The notes under the pieces: model-generated
The model's database searches: none
What the model was told of the DNA's origin: nothing
Seen by the model: the letters and a program-made list of their open reading frames with translations, nothing else
Part shown: piece after piece, positions 24,995-34,020 of the stretch
Layout: the number at the start of each line of letters is the position of its first letter
How positions within the stretch are numbered: the stretch's first letter is position 1
Position numbers and translations under genes: made by a program
From: Clostridiales bacterium
GTDB lineage: Bacteria; Bacillota; Clostridia; Saccharofermentanales; Saccharofermentanaceae
Assembly: GCA_017940895.1 (NCBI GenBank)
Contig: JAGAXM010000005.1
Coordinates: forward strand, 1 to 64,000
Direction of reading: 5' to 3'
DNA length: 64,000 nt

Positions 24995-27841
24995 ATGAGT
25001 CAGAATGACGTTAAGCAAAAGAAAGGCTTCAAGCCTGTCGCCTTCCTGAAGAAGGTGATCTATAAGACCTGCGGTAAAGCAAGGTGGCTGGCGCTCCTGT
25101 ATGTATTTCTGCTCGTCTTGTCGAATCTTCTTACGAGCAACGTTTATACAGAACGCTACTGTAACCCGTATATGACCGATGATTGGATTACGCCCGACAT
25201 TGTCCCTCTCGAGAGGGTTGTTGAGTTTGGTATCAACGATGAGGGCAATGCGATCTTTTTCCTGGATAACGGAGTCGGAGAGAATAAGCTGTGCACAGTT
25301 CTTAATATAGACAGCGGGGTTCAAAGCTATGCTAATGCTTCCAATTATCTGACAGACGCCGATGGGGAAGAAATACGTGTACATAATTTTGCCGTTACTG
25401 ATGACGATGTCATCTATGCAGTCACGTATGATACTACTGACAGTACATTTATAACGGAAGAACGAATTATCAGGATCTCCGCGGATTACAGATACTTAGG
25501 AGACGTTTGTAAGATCGAATACCCTGTAAGTTCGAGCGGGTCAAGATTAAGCAGACTTCATTACTATGACGGCAAGATCACTTTTGCTGTTATCGAGTCA
25601 GACGGAGTAACTCTTTATGCCATCGATACGAACACATCCGGAATAACCATAAGTGATAAGTATCTGAACGATTCGAACGGTACATATACTTCATCGGTCA
25701 TTCCGGTCGACAGCGGATTCCTGTTCTTAAGAAGCGACGGAAGTGTATACAGAACAGCCTTTGGTGAACCGCTGGAAGATGTCATTTATACGTTCGATAT
25801 CAGTCCGGAAGGACAGACGGAGAATCCGTATTTCACGCAGGCAGTTATTCTTAACGGAACACCTTATGTTGTTGATCAGAATGAACCGACCAAGGTATTC
25901 GCTCTTGAAGACGGACAGATGAGAGAAGCCTTCGAAGTTAACAGTGGATCTGTTATCAAATATCTTGATACATATGTCGATGAGACAGGAGAAGAAGTAC
26001 TGGTCGTCTGCTGTGACAATTCGCTTCAGGTTTACAAAGACGCAATGCTTACTGATAAGAATATAGTCATCAAGCCCGAAAGATATTTTATAAAGTACGT
26101 CGTCATAGACTTTTTCTCGTATGTGCGTCATGTGCTGATCTTCGGACTTCTGATCAACCTTATCATCCGAAAAAAGACTTTGTTGTTCAAGCAGATCGCT
26201 TTTACCATTCCGGCTCTTGTAGCCATGATATTCGGTATAGCGTTCAATCTGTACAGTTATTTCATCAATCTTAATAACGAGAATATCGAGAAGGAAGTAG
26301 CGATCATAGCTGAGCTCGGCTGTGAAGAACTTGACGGGTATGATTTCTCCGGACTTCTCACTGTAGATGAGAATACCGGCGAAGCGTACCATCAGCTCGG
26401 TGACAGACTCAGAAGCCTGACTGAAGACCGTCTGTCGATATTAAAGGATGATTTCTATTTCTCCGTTATCTATCAGAAACCTGACGGGCAGGAAGTTGTT
26501 TTGGGAAGAAGCGACCGCATAGTTCAGCCCATGTACAGCTTATCTGACTTGAATTACGTTAACGGGGATCAGACCACAGGCGATGCTTATATCGTTAATG
26601 ACATCAATTCGTTCTGGTTTGATAATGATTCGAGAAACAGCAGCATTAATGCCGTTAAGAGAATTAACGACAAGGAAGGCAGCGGCAACTTTTACTTTGT
26701 TGTAACTACCGAGAATAAGGGCTTCTGGAACATAAGAAGAGACTTCGTCTTGAATGAGTTCATATACGGATCCCTCATCTTCGTCATCATGACTATCATC
26801 GTTACCATTAGTACCATCGGCATCACGAGGTCCATAAAGAAGGCCAGAAAGACGGTCGAGAAGATCTCTGAAGGAGACCTCACCGCGCGAGTAAAATACA
26901 GGTCTAATGATGAGTTGGGTGAGATCTGTACCAAGGTCAACGAGATGGGTCAGAGCCTTGAGACGCTCTTCAACGAGAAGGACAAGGCAGAGAACTTCTA
27001 CTACAAGTTCGTGCCGCAGAAGTTCAAGGAGTATCTTGGCAAAGAGAATATCTCGGATCTTGCTCTCGGAGACGCGAGCAGCCGCGACCTCACGGTCCTC
27101 TTCTGCGATATCCGTTCCTTCTCGATCAACTCGGAGATCATGACCGCGAAGGAGAACTTCGCTTTCGTCAACACCGTATACGGCAAGGCGGGTCCGATCA
27201 TAAGAGAGAATAACGGTTTTATCGATAAGTATATCGGTGATGCGATAATGGCGCTTTTCGAGAGCGCGGATGACGCTGTTAAGGCGGGAAACGAGTTGTA
27301 CAAGGCTATCGTGCTTGACCCGAAGACCGCAGAGGAGCTTAATGTCAGCAGCATCAACATCGGTATCGGTCTGCATTCCGGTATGGCGATGGTGGGCATC
27401 GTGGGCGAGAGCGAGCGTCTGTCGGGCACCGTCATCTCCGACACGGTTAACTTAAGTTCGCGTCTCGAGTCGCTTACGAAGCAGTTCAAGACGGCGATGC
27501 TCATATCGAAGGATACGCTCGACAGGATGGAGGACACCGAAGCCGTTAATCTTCGTTACTTGGGCATGATCCAGGTCGCAGGCGTAAATGAAGTTAAGTC
27601 TGTATATGAGGTGCTCGACTGTCTGCCCGAAGAGGAGAGACAGAAGAGATGCGCCAACGCGGATGACTTTAAGGAAGCGATCAGACTGTTCCACTTGGGA
27701 CGCAGAGCTGAGGCGTGCGCACAGCTTCAGAAAATCGCCGACGATGGCAGGAACGATTATGTGTCAGATATGTACCTGAAATACATCACGGAGATGTCAG
27801 ACGAAGACAAGGCAAACGTATTTAGGTTTGTACGTAAATAA
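24995..27841 (+). CDS. Membrane class III adenylate/guanylate cyclase
   Basis: The 948-residue protein has a membrane helix at about 27-48, an extracytoplasmic sensor (about 50-365), further helices at about 370-430, a second outer loop, and a last helix at about 590-612. A HAMP linker (about 613-665) leads to a class III cyclase domain (about 690-880). The metal-binding Asp is in V-L-F-C-D-I-R-S-F-S, and a second in I-G-D-A-I-M-A-L-F. D-K-Y-I-G-D and I-S-D-T-V-N-L-S-S-R suggest adenine specificity and a transition-state Arg. The product should be cAMP, which is uncommon as a signal in Clostridia. The ligand is unknown. Confidence 0.88.
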   Translation: MSQNDVKQKKGFKPVAFLKKVIYKTCGKARWLALLYVFLLVLSNLLTSNVYTERYCNPYMTDDWITPDIVPLERVVEFGINDEGNAIFFLDNGVGENKLCTVLNIDSGVQSYANASNYLTDADGEEIRVHNFAVTDDDVIYAVTYDTTDSTFITEERIIRISADYRYLGDVCKIEYPVSSSGSRLSRLHYYDGKITFAVIESDGVTLYAIDTNTSGITISDKYLNDSNGTYTSSVIPVDSGFLFLRSDGSVYRTAFGEPLEDVIYTFDISPEGQTENPYFTQAVILNGTPYVVDQNEPTKVFALEDGQMREAFEVNSGSVIKYLDTYVDETGEEVLVVCCDNSLQVYKDAMLTDKNIVIKPERYFIKYVVIDFFSYVRHVLIFGLLINLIIRKKTLLFKQIAFTIPALVAMIFGIAFNLYSYFINLNNENIEKEVAIIAELGCEELDGYDFSGLLTVDENTGEAYHQLGDRLRSLTEDRLSILKDDFYFSVIYQKPDGQEVVLGRSDRIVQPMYSLSDLNYVNGDQTTGDAYIVNDINSFWFDNDSRNSSINAVKRINDKEGSGNFYFVVTTENKGFWNIRRDFVLNEFIYGSLIFVIMTIIVTISTIGITRSIKKARKTVEKISEGDLTARVKYRSNDELGEICTKVNEMGQSLETLFNEKDKAENFYYKFVPQKFKEYLGKENISDLALGDASSRDLTVLFCDIRSFSINSEIMTAKENFAFVNTVYGKAGPIIRENNGFIDKYIGDAIMALFESADDAVKAGNELYKAIVLDPKTAEELNVSSINIGIGLHSGMAMVGIVGESERLSGTVISDTVNLSSRLESLTKQFKTAMLISKDTLDRMEDTEAVNLRYLGMIQVAGVNEVKSVYEVLDCLPEEERQKRCANADDFKEAIRLFHLGRRAEACAQLQKIADDGRNDYVSDMYLKYITEMSDEDKANVFRFVRK

Positions 27842-27844
27842 GAA

Positions 27845-28279
27845 TTACTCTTCCTCTGTATCAGGCGGGCTCCACGAAGGCTGAAGCTTGTCTATCTGTA
27901 AAGCTCCCGATACCTTCACCGCGACCTGATACTGATCCTCGTATACGATCTCTCCGGGAGTGTTCGTAAAGACAAGATAGTAGGGGTGGTTGTATTTATC
28001 GAGCAGCCACAGTGCGGGCTTGATCATCTTCAGCATCTCATCAGAATTCTCGGTCTTGAAAAAGCAGACTACTTTCTCCTGACGCTTACACGGTTCGGGG
28101 TAGGGGAGGTGCTTGCTGAACCACCCGTCTATCGCCTTAAAGAGGTCGGCATCCTCTTCTTCCATCTTATCGTTCTGGACAAGATGCCAACACATGCTGA
28201 AGATGCCTTTCGCGTACATCGTGTTCTCGGCAAGTTCCAAGCCCTGTATACGCAGATATTTGTAGTTGCTTATATCCAT
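27845..28279 (-). CDS. Hypothetical protein, 144 aa
   Basis: The start has AGGAGGTC six bases upstream. The sequence is soluble and acidic, with a Trp-rich middle (M-C-W-H-L-V, W-F-S-K-H-L) and an acidic proline tail. The family was not recognised. It converges on the cyclase gene with only three bases between the stops and no visible terminator. Confidence 0.55.
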   Translation of the reverse strand: MDISNYKYLRIQGLELAENTMYAKGIFSMCWHLVQNDKMEEEDADLFKAIDGWFSKHLPYPEPCKRQEKVVCFFKTENSDEMLKMIKPALWLLDKYNHPYYLVFTNTPGEIVYEDQYQVAVKVSGALQIDKLQPSWSPPDTEEE

Positions 28280-28578
28280 AAAGACCTCCTAAGAATTAAG
28301 ACCAATAGTGCCAAAGAAGTAAGCAGCAGATGGTAACGGACCCTGTTGTTGGTTTTCATATTATTAATATACGATGTATTCCGTCTCAATGTGATGACAA
28401 CTTGTAAAATATAAATTAACTTCTTTGATATTTATTGTTTCTATATAAGGCGGAGACTAGAATTATTTCTATCGAATCTATTATCGGGGACGTTTATATA
28501 AAAATAAGAAAGATAATTTGTCTGTACCTGTCATTCAGGAAGCGCAGGGAAGCGGCAGATCAATAAGGAGGAGATTTT
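28280..28578. other. Intergenic region, divergent promoters
   Basis: This 299-base AT-rich gap separates two divergent genes. I see no coding frame, repeat or clear RNA structure in it. It must carry promoters for the leftward 144-aa gene and the rightward double-glycine-peptide operon; GGAGGAG at 28567-28573 is the ribosome site of the latter. Confidence 0.5.
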
Positions 28579-28758
28579 ATGGCAGACAGAATGCTCGACA
28601 TTAATGAGCTTGAGAATGTAACAGGCGGCGCACAGGGGGATAAGCAGACCGGCGGAAGACCGTATCTGACCTGCCCGAGATGCCAGTGTCCGGACTTTAC
28701 ATGGTCCGGTAAGCAGTACACCTGTAAAGAGTGCGGATATCAGGGGTATGCTCAGTAA
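28579..28758 (+). CDS. Double-glycine-leader zinc-ribbon peptide
   Basis: This 59-residue peptide begins with a bacteriocin-type leader, M-L-D-I-N-E-L-E-N-V-T-G-G (residues 5-17). The predicted mature part has a compact zinc ribbon: C32-x2-C35 and C49-x2-C52, with an aromatic middle (F-T-W). GGAGGAG lies at ideal spacing. It is the first gene of an operon with a micro-lipoprotein and acetyltransferases, overlapping the next gene by 11 bases. It shares its plan with the protein at 2252-2551. Whether the leader is cleaved, or used only for targeting, is unknown. Confidence 0.7.
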   Translation: MADRMLDINELENVTGGAQGDKQTGGRPYLTCPRCQCPDFTWSGKQYTCKECGYQGYAQ

Positions 28759-28876
28759 GACGCTGACAAAACGTATAGCCGCGCTGTTCACGACATTTGC
28801 CGTCGTGATGTGCTCAGCGTGCACCGATAATGAAGTGGTGCACGAGATCGACATCAGCTACGAGGAGATAATTTAG
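28748..28876 (+). CDS. 42-aa micro-lipoprotein
   Basis: A short frame starting inside the previous gene encodes 42 residues: a basic N terminus (K-T-L-T-K-R), a hydrophobic core (I-A-A-L-F-T-T-F-A-V-V-M) and a lipobox-like C-S-A-C with Cys25. An acidic tail of 17 residues follows. The frame is closed by TAG, which overlaps the GTG start of the acetyltransferase. The signal-peptide shape and tight overlaps argue it is real. The -3 Cys in the lipobox is unusual. It could be a surface partner or immunity factor of the upstream peptide. Confidence 0.5.
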   Translation: MLSKTLTKRIAALFTTFAVVMCSACTDNEVVHEIDISYEEII

Positions 28877-29337
28877 TGGATATCAGACAGGCGGCAGCGA
28901 GTGACTTTGAATCAGTAAAGAAGATTACGCAGGAGACGATACATGCGGTGTACCCGAAGTACTATCCTGCAGGTGCGGTCAGGTTTTTCTCGGAGCATCA
29001 CGCGGATGAGAAGATCATGCGCGATATCGACGCGGGGATTGTATATTTAGTAATTACCGACGACGGAGAATCCGCGGGTACGGTAACGCTCACTGATAAT
29101 GAGGTGGACAGGCTTTTCGTGCTGCCGGAGTTTCAGGGTAAGGGGTACGGCAGAGCGCTGCTGGACTTTGCTGAGGCTAGAATATCCGAGAAGTATGATG
29201 TCATCATCCTGCATGCGTCCCTTCCGGCGAAAAACATCTACCTTAAGCGCGGTTTCCGCGAGGTTGATTATCTTAAGATCGACACGGGCTACGGCGATTT
29301 CCTGTGCGCAGATGTGATGGAGAAGAAAGCAAAGTGA
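28876..29337 (+). CDS. GNAT-family acetyltransferase
   Basis: The GTG start overlaps the micro-lipoprotein stop. The 153 residues carry a full GNAT core: V-D-R-L-F-V-L-P-E-F-Q-G-K-G-Y-G-R-A-L-L (acetyl-CoA loop, about residues 75-94) and a C-terminal Y-L-K-R-G-F. It is the intact relative of the truncated copy at 4992-5126. It is the first of three acetyltransferase genes in a row. Confidence 0.88.
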   Translation: MDIRQAAASDFESVKKITQETIHAVYPKYYPAGAVRFFSEHHADEKIMRDIDAGIVYLVITDDGESAGTVTLTDNEVDRLFVLPEFQGKGYGRALLDFAEARISEKYDVIILHASLPAKNIYLKRGFREVDYLKIDTGYGDFLCADVMEKKAK

Positions 29338-29339
29338 AT

Positions 29340-29825
29340 ATGAACCAAGTGTTTGAATCGGAAAGAATACTCTTCATCGAGCCGACGCTGAATCTGGTGC
29401 CGGAGTATCTTGTTATGGTCAACGATATCGAGAATGTGGCGAAGTACATAAGCGACCGCCGCGAGCCGTATACGGAGCAGGAAGAGATCGAGTATATGAA
29501 GGAGAAGATCGCAGGTCCCGACATAATGTTCTCGATGTTAGAGAAGGAGACGCGTAAGTTTATCGGCAACACGTCGTTCTTCAATATTAACGGCGACGAG
29601 GCCGAGTGGGGCATAGTCATGACGGCTTCCATGCAGAATAAAGGCTACGGCACGGAGGCGCTGAAGCGCATGATCGGGTACGGCTTTAACGAGGGCGGAT
29701 TCAGAAGGATTTACCTTGGTGTATATGTCGATAATCCGCGTGCGATCCATGTTTATGAACAGTGCGGTTTCAAAGAGTACGACAGGACTGATGTTGATGT
29801 GTTTATGGAGATAATTAAGCCATGA
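29340..29825 (+). CDS. GNAT-family acetyltransferase (RimJ/RimL-like)
   Basis: The start at 29340 lies two bases after the previous stop and gives 161 residues. It has the RimJ/RimL-like motif N-K-G-Y-G-T-E-A-L near residue 101, and the end N-P-R-A-I-H-V-Y-E-Q-C-G-F. It overlaps the next gene as ATGA. The substrate is unknown. Confidence 0.88.
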   Translation: MNQVFESERILFIEPTLNLVPEYLVMVNDIENVAKYISDRREPYTEQEEIEYMKEKIAGPDIMFSMLEKETRKFIGNTSFFNINGDEAEWGIVMTASMQNKGYGTEALKRMIGYGFNEGGFRRIYLGVYVDNPRAIHVYEQCGFKEYDRTDVDVFMEIIKP

Positions 29826-30256
29826 TAAGAGAAGCGAACAGGGACGATCTTAATGCACTGCTTGAGCTGTATCTGTACCTCCATGAGGACAGCATACCGG
29901 ATCAGTCCGAGCACTTGAGCAGGACGTGGGAGCAGATTATAAACGACCCGAACCATCACATCATCGTGAACGAGGTCGACGGTAAGATCGTGTCTTCCTG
30001 CGTGTGCGTGATCATACCTAACCTGACGCGTAATGTCCGTCCCTATGCTTTCATTGAGAACGTGGTGACACATAAAGACTACAGGCGCAGGGGACTTGCA
30101 CAGGAGTGCCTGAACTTCGCGCGTGATATCGCACTTAAAGAAAACTGCTACAAGATGATGCTGCTGACGGGCTCGAAAGATCCGAATACCTTGCGCTTCT
30201 ACGAAAAGGCGGGGTATAACAGTACGGAGAAGACGGCTTTTTTTCAGAGGTTGTGA
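29822..30256 (+). CDS. GNAT-family acetyltransferase
   Basis: A 144-residue single GNAT domain with V-V-T-H-K-D-Y-R-R-R-G-L-A-Q-E at about residues 80-94 as the acetyl-CoA loop, and the terminal F-Y-E-K-A-G-Y motif. It is translationally coupled to the upstream acetyltransferase. It is the third member of the row, and the three are only distantly alike, so this is not recent tandem duplication. Confidence 0.88.
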   Translation: MIREANRDDLNALLELYLYLHEDSIPDQSEHLSRTWEQIINDPNHHIIVNEVDGKIVSSCVCVIIPNLTRNVRPYAFIENVVTHKDYRRRGLAQECLNFARDIALKENCYKMMLLTGSKDPNTLRFYEKAGYNSTEKTAFFQRL

Positions 30257-30268
30257 TGGGAGGTTTCT

Positions 30269-30442
30269 ATGGCGAGTTGTGAGACATGTCAGTATGCGGC
30301 GATAGATGAGTTTACAGGCGAGGCTTTCTGTGATCTTGATCTTGATGAAGATGAGGTAATTAGACTGTCGAACCGCAGAAGCAAGGAGTGTCCGTTCTAT
30401 AAAGACGGTGACGAGTATAAGACTGTAAGACATCAGATGTGA
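30269..30442 (+). CDS. DUF6472-like small cysteine protein
   Basis: This 57-residue frame lies between two longer genes, behind GGGAGG. It shows C-E-T-C near the start, an acidic middle (D-L-D-L-D-E-D-E-V-I-R-L), then C-P-F-Y and a final D-E-Y-K-T-V-R-x-Q-M. This pattern matches DUF6472 proteins of Clostridia, which are of unknown function. Four cysteines suggest a metal site. Confidence 0.65.
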   Translation: MASCETCQYAAIDEFTGEAFCDLDLDEDEVIRLSNRRSKECPFYKDGDEYKTVRHQM

Positions 30443-30446
30443 TTTT

Positions 30447-31097
30447 ATGAATAAAGAATGGTCCGCGCTTAACAAGACGATGCAGCTTGAGCTTAAGAAG
30501 AAAGATACCTTTGAGGAAGGTATCGGAACTTTGCTGACGCTTCGCGATGAACTGATGAACGAGGTGCTGACGTGGCGTGAGAAATATAAGCGCGAAGACT
30601 TCGATGCGATGCCGTTTATCAATGCGGACGGATATCACTGCAAGAATATAGCGTATTCGATTTGGCATGTCTTCAGGATAGAAGATATCGTCGCACATGA
30701 CCTGATCGCGGGTGATGACGAAGTGCTTTTCGCAGGGGATTATCAGAAGAGGATCAAGTCGCCGATAATTACGACAGGCAATGAACTGCATAAGGAGCAG
30801 ATCGCGGAGTTCTCGCAGGGACTTGATCTCGATAAGCTCTATGCTTATGCGCAGGAAGTGAAGAATAGTACGGAGAACATTCTTGCTGACATGACGTTCG
30901 GGACTCTCAAGAATAAAGTATCCGATGAGCGGCGTGCGAAGCTCGAATCGCTCGGTGTCGTAAGTAAAGACGAAGACGCAGTATGGCTCATCGATTACTG
31001 GTGCGGCAAGGATGTCCGCGGACTGATACAGATGCCGTTCTCGCGCCACTGGATCATGCACATCGAGGCGTGTTTGAGGATAATGAAGAAGCTGTGA
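30447..31097 (+). CDS. DinB-like helical protein
   Basis: A 216-residue, mostly helical protein. It has histidines spaced as in DinB/YfiT four-helix bundles (W-H-V-F near residue 70, A-H-D near 79, and S-R-H-W-I-M-H-I-E near the end). DinB-superfamily proteins are metal-dependent transferases or hydrolases, often thiol-related. The assignment rests on fold pattern only. It ends next to the convergent primase-helicase gene. Confidence 0.5.
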   Translation: MNKEWSALNKTMQLELKKKDTFEEGIGTLLTLRDELMNEVLTWREKYKREDFDAMPFINADGYHCKNIAYSIWHVFRIEDIVAHDLIAGDDEVLFAGDYQKRIKSPIITTGNELHKEQIAEFSQGLDLDKLYAYAQEVKNSTENILADMTFGTLKNKVSDERRAKLESLGVVSKDEDAVWLIDYWCGKDVRGLIQMPFSRHWIMHIEACLRIMKKL

Positions 31098-34010
31098 TTA
31101 TTCTTTAATCAGTGAGTAAGCTACATCCTTATTGACGATTCTCATCTCATCATCATCTTCTTTGATTGTAGATACCAAATTCATGCTGCCATACCAAATG
31201 ATCTCTTTATCGATAACTGCATATTTGGATGGAATATGTTCCTCATACCGGATTTCAATACCTGCGGTTACAAGTTTATTGTGAAGTGCTTCAATTATTA
31301 ATTTGATGTCTTCGCTATAATGCGCGGGCGGGAATGTGATTAGTTTGATTGACACACGTTCATCATCGCTGCATAAACCATCACGAATTAGACGCTCAAT
31401 TCCGGCTGAACTTACGTATGGACTTGATATTATTATTTCACTATGTGCATTTATGCAATCATCTCGAAATGGTTTATAGTAGGTTTCTATATCAAAGAAA
31501 TAATCATCCGTGGGCTTACTCTCTGCACCTTGGGACAACTCATATCCAATCCTTCTATATGTTCTGAGTCGTTTGTTATACATATTAGCGAACATATCAA
31601 TGTGATGATCAACATAATCTACAACGGTTACCTTTTCTTTGCCCTCGTAACTTCTGTTAAGGCGGCCTGTATACTGCTCGACATTTCCATCCCATGCAAT
31701 AGGCATTGCTAAAAATAGTGTATCAAGGCGAGAGCAATTAAAACCTTCACCGATATATTGCCCGGTAGCAAGTATGATCAAAGATTCATTCGGTGGTATT
31801 GAGTTTAATTCTTCTCGAATATTATTGCGTTCTGTCTGAGTCTTTCCTCCGGTTAGGACCAATACATGATCAGCCTTATCTTTCACCTTATCAAATAACG
31901 CTTCTATCTGTGTTTTCCTTTTTGACAATACAATGGGAGTATGACCATTCATTACATTCTTTTCGATGTCTTCAGCGATGATATTATTTCTGATATCACT
32001 GTTAACAACAATATCGTATGCTTCATTTGCGGTCAGTTTTATCCTCGCAGATGTAATAGGAGTAAACCTGGGTTCCAATACATGTTCTATTCCCTGAAGT
32101 ATCGACTTGTCCTTTGCGGTAAAACTGTATCTCACGGGACCGAAATGCATCATTACGGTTTTATCTTTTCCGTCTTCACGCTTTACAGTAGCAGTCAATC
32201 CATATACATATCGTGCATTTACTTCTGACAAAACCGATTCAATAGTATCTGCTGCACCATGATGGCACTCATCCATGATTACCATGCCATAGTTCTTAAC
32301 ATAAGGCTTTACATTCTCGCCTTTGCCCAAGGATGATACCATTGCTACATCTATTATTCCTGTTAATGAATTATGAGCGCCTGAAAGTTTTCCTATCAAA
32401 CTCTTTCTTGTTCTTATCCTTCCGGTCTTAGTTGTATATTGAGGATAATCCTCGTTTATCTCCAGAAACCGATCAAGATCAGTTAGCCAGTTCTGCATTA
32501 TCTCGTTTGTGTGTACTAGGATCAGGGTGTTCACTTTGCGTTCGGCTATGAGATATGAACCTACAACTGTTTTGCCAAACCCTGTTGCTGCGGATAGAAT
32601 GCCAATATCGTTTTCCAGCATATGAGAAGACGCATCTTTTTGTTCCAGATAAAGCTTTCCCGCGAATGCAACATCTATTCTTTTACCGTAGTTGCGTTTG
32701 TCTTCAAGCTCATATTCTATTGAAGACAACTTCAAATTATTGCACAACTTCTCAAGACACCCTCGAGGAATTGAAATGTATTGATCCGTGTCTTCACCGG
32801 AATACGCTATACGTGGTATGCCGAGTGTTGGAAGACCTATGGCTTGTTTCTTAAAGTATTCCGGATTATTGTAGGCGGCCAATCTTCTTATTTTGTTTTG
32901 CAGGTTTGGTTTCATATGTGTTTTCTCAACATATACCTTGTCTGCAATAACGATTCTGAGCTTACCGTCAACGTCTGAAGAAGAGAATGTATTCATGTTC
33001 TCCCAAGGAGTATCATCGATAGATATTTGTTGGGATTCTGTGTTGGTGTTTCCTTTGATATCCGGATTCTTTTTTCCCCATATAGCTATCTTTTCACTTA
33101 TAAAACTGCTGCTTATTTTTCCGGTTTTTCTTAACGCGTCCCACTGATCATAATATGGTTGCCAGTTGGCATCAACAAAAACACTGTTGCCTGCCTTTAC
33201 CGCTCTTCCCTGCAAAGGGAGAGCTACCAGATTTCCAAGTCCACCGGAAGGCAGTTTATCCTGGGCAGGGATCATTCGATCATATGTATCAAATGAAATC
33301 TGATTTACACTTTCAGCGCCTTTATCCAATAATGCAGCTCCGAACTGACGTGCTTTTTTGACTTCTACCGGGTTCTCGAAAAATAACCAGACGTGAGCAC
33401 CCTTACCTGATCTGGACCGCTCAACCAAGCATGGAACATTATTATTCTCACACATTTTCCTAAGCGCATTGGCTTCTTCCTGCCAACGTAACGAATCTGA
33501 TGCACCGTCATGATTATCAAAATCAAACACCAAATAATTGCATGTTCCGTCAGGTAATACCGGATATAACCCTACTACATCAGAACAATCAGACTTTACC
33601 CCTTTAAGGTGAGCAACTAATACATCACTGTTTAACGGTTTGTAGCTTTGATTAGGGCAGTCAGTACACTTAGTCCTCGGATTTGTAGCCTTGCTACATA
33701 ACGTATAATTCCAAACGTTAGCGCATTGAGGATAGTATCCGTATTTGCCGGTCTTTTTACTTGGTTTGCCGGAGCGAAGACTGTATACATCCTTTCGTCC
33801 TTTGAACATGGAATAGAAGAGCCGCACTTTTTCTTTGGTCAGAGTTTCTTCTTTTATTACCGGAGTCTTATCATCATTCTCCGTTCGTGCTGAGTGTTTG
33901 AAGTCATAAGCAATGCCGGCATTATCAAGCAGTACCTTAAGATATTTGTTTTCTTCTTCGAGGGCATGTATATATTCTTCTAATGCTTTTGTCCGATCGT
34001 TCTCAACCAT
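31098..34010 (-). CDS. Primase-like (TOTE AEP) / SF2 helicase / PLD-like defence protein
   Basis: The 970-residue protein starts with a coiled coil (5-35). A domain at about 70-330 follows, with Y-L-V-F-D-F-D and S-G-K-G-A-H-V-W-L-F-F; these match the archaeo-eukaryotic primase domain named after TOTE conflict systems. An SF2 helicase core follows: A-T-G-F-G-K-T at about 475 (Walker A), D-E-C-H-H at about 583, and a late helicase motif with Q-Y-T-G-R-L-N-R. The last 110 residues resemble a phospholipase D nuclease (K-Y-A-V-I-D with G-S-M-N), but Pro stands where the catalytic His is expected. It lies ten bases after the AbiEii gene. AT-rich composition suggests horizontal transfer. Confidence 0.8.
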   Translation of the reverse strand: MVENDRTKALEEYIHALEEENKYLKVLLDNAGIAYDFKHSARTENDDKTPVIKEETLTKEKVRLFYSMFKGRKDVYSLRSGKPSKKTGKYGYYPQCANVWNYTLCSKATNPRTKCTDCPNQSYKPLNSDVLVAHLKGVKSDCSDVVGLYPVLPDGTCNYLVFDFDNHDGASDSLRWQEEANALRKMCENNNVPCLVERSRSGKGAHVWLFFENPVEVKKARQFGAALLDKGAESVNQISFDTYDRMIPAQDKLPSGGLGNLVALPLQGRAVKAGNSVFVDANWQPYYDQWDALRKTGKISSSFISEKIAIWGKKNPDIKGNTNTESQQISIDDTPWENMNTFSSSDVDGKLRIVIADKVYVEKTHMKPNLQNKIRRLAAYNNPEYFKKQAIGLPTLGIPRIAYSGEDTDQYISIPRGCLEKLCNNLKLSSIEYELEDKRNYGKRIDVAFAGKLYLEQKDASSHMLENDIGILSAATGFGKTVVGSYLIAERKVNTLILVHTNEIMQNWLTDLDRFLEINEDYPQYTTKTGRIRTRKSLIGKLSGAHNSLTGIIDVAMVSSLGKGENVKPYVKNYGMVIMDECHHGAADTIESVLSEVNARYVYGLTATVKREDGKDKTVMMHFGPVRYSFTAKDKSILQGIEHVLEPRFTPITSARIKLTANEAYDIVVNSDIRNNIIAEDIEKNVMNGHTPIVLSKRKTQIEALFDKVKDKADHVLVLTGGKTQTERNNIREELNSIPPNESLIILATGQYIGEGFNCSRLDTLFLAMPIAWDGNVEQYTGRLNRSYEGKEKVTVVDYVDHHIDMFANMYNKRLRTYRRIGYELSQGAESKPTDDYFFDIETYYKPFRDDCINAHSEIIISSPYVSSAGIERLIRDGLCSDDERVSIKLITFPPAHYSEDIKLIIEALHNKLVTAGIEIRYEEHIPSKYAVIDKEIIWYGSMNLVSTIKEDDDEMRIVNKDVAYSLIKE

Positions 34011-34020
34011 ATTTATGCTT

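Noticed and set aside
24626..25384. A 252-codon antisense frame across the flavodoxin-cyclase junction.
   Set aside because: It spans the ends of two clear plus-strand genes, has no ribosome site and is of low-quality composition.
28876..30256. Three acetyltransferase genes as a recent tandem duplication.
   Set aside because: They share only family motifs and differ in length and subfamily, so they are old paralogues or independent genes.
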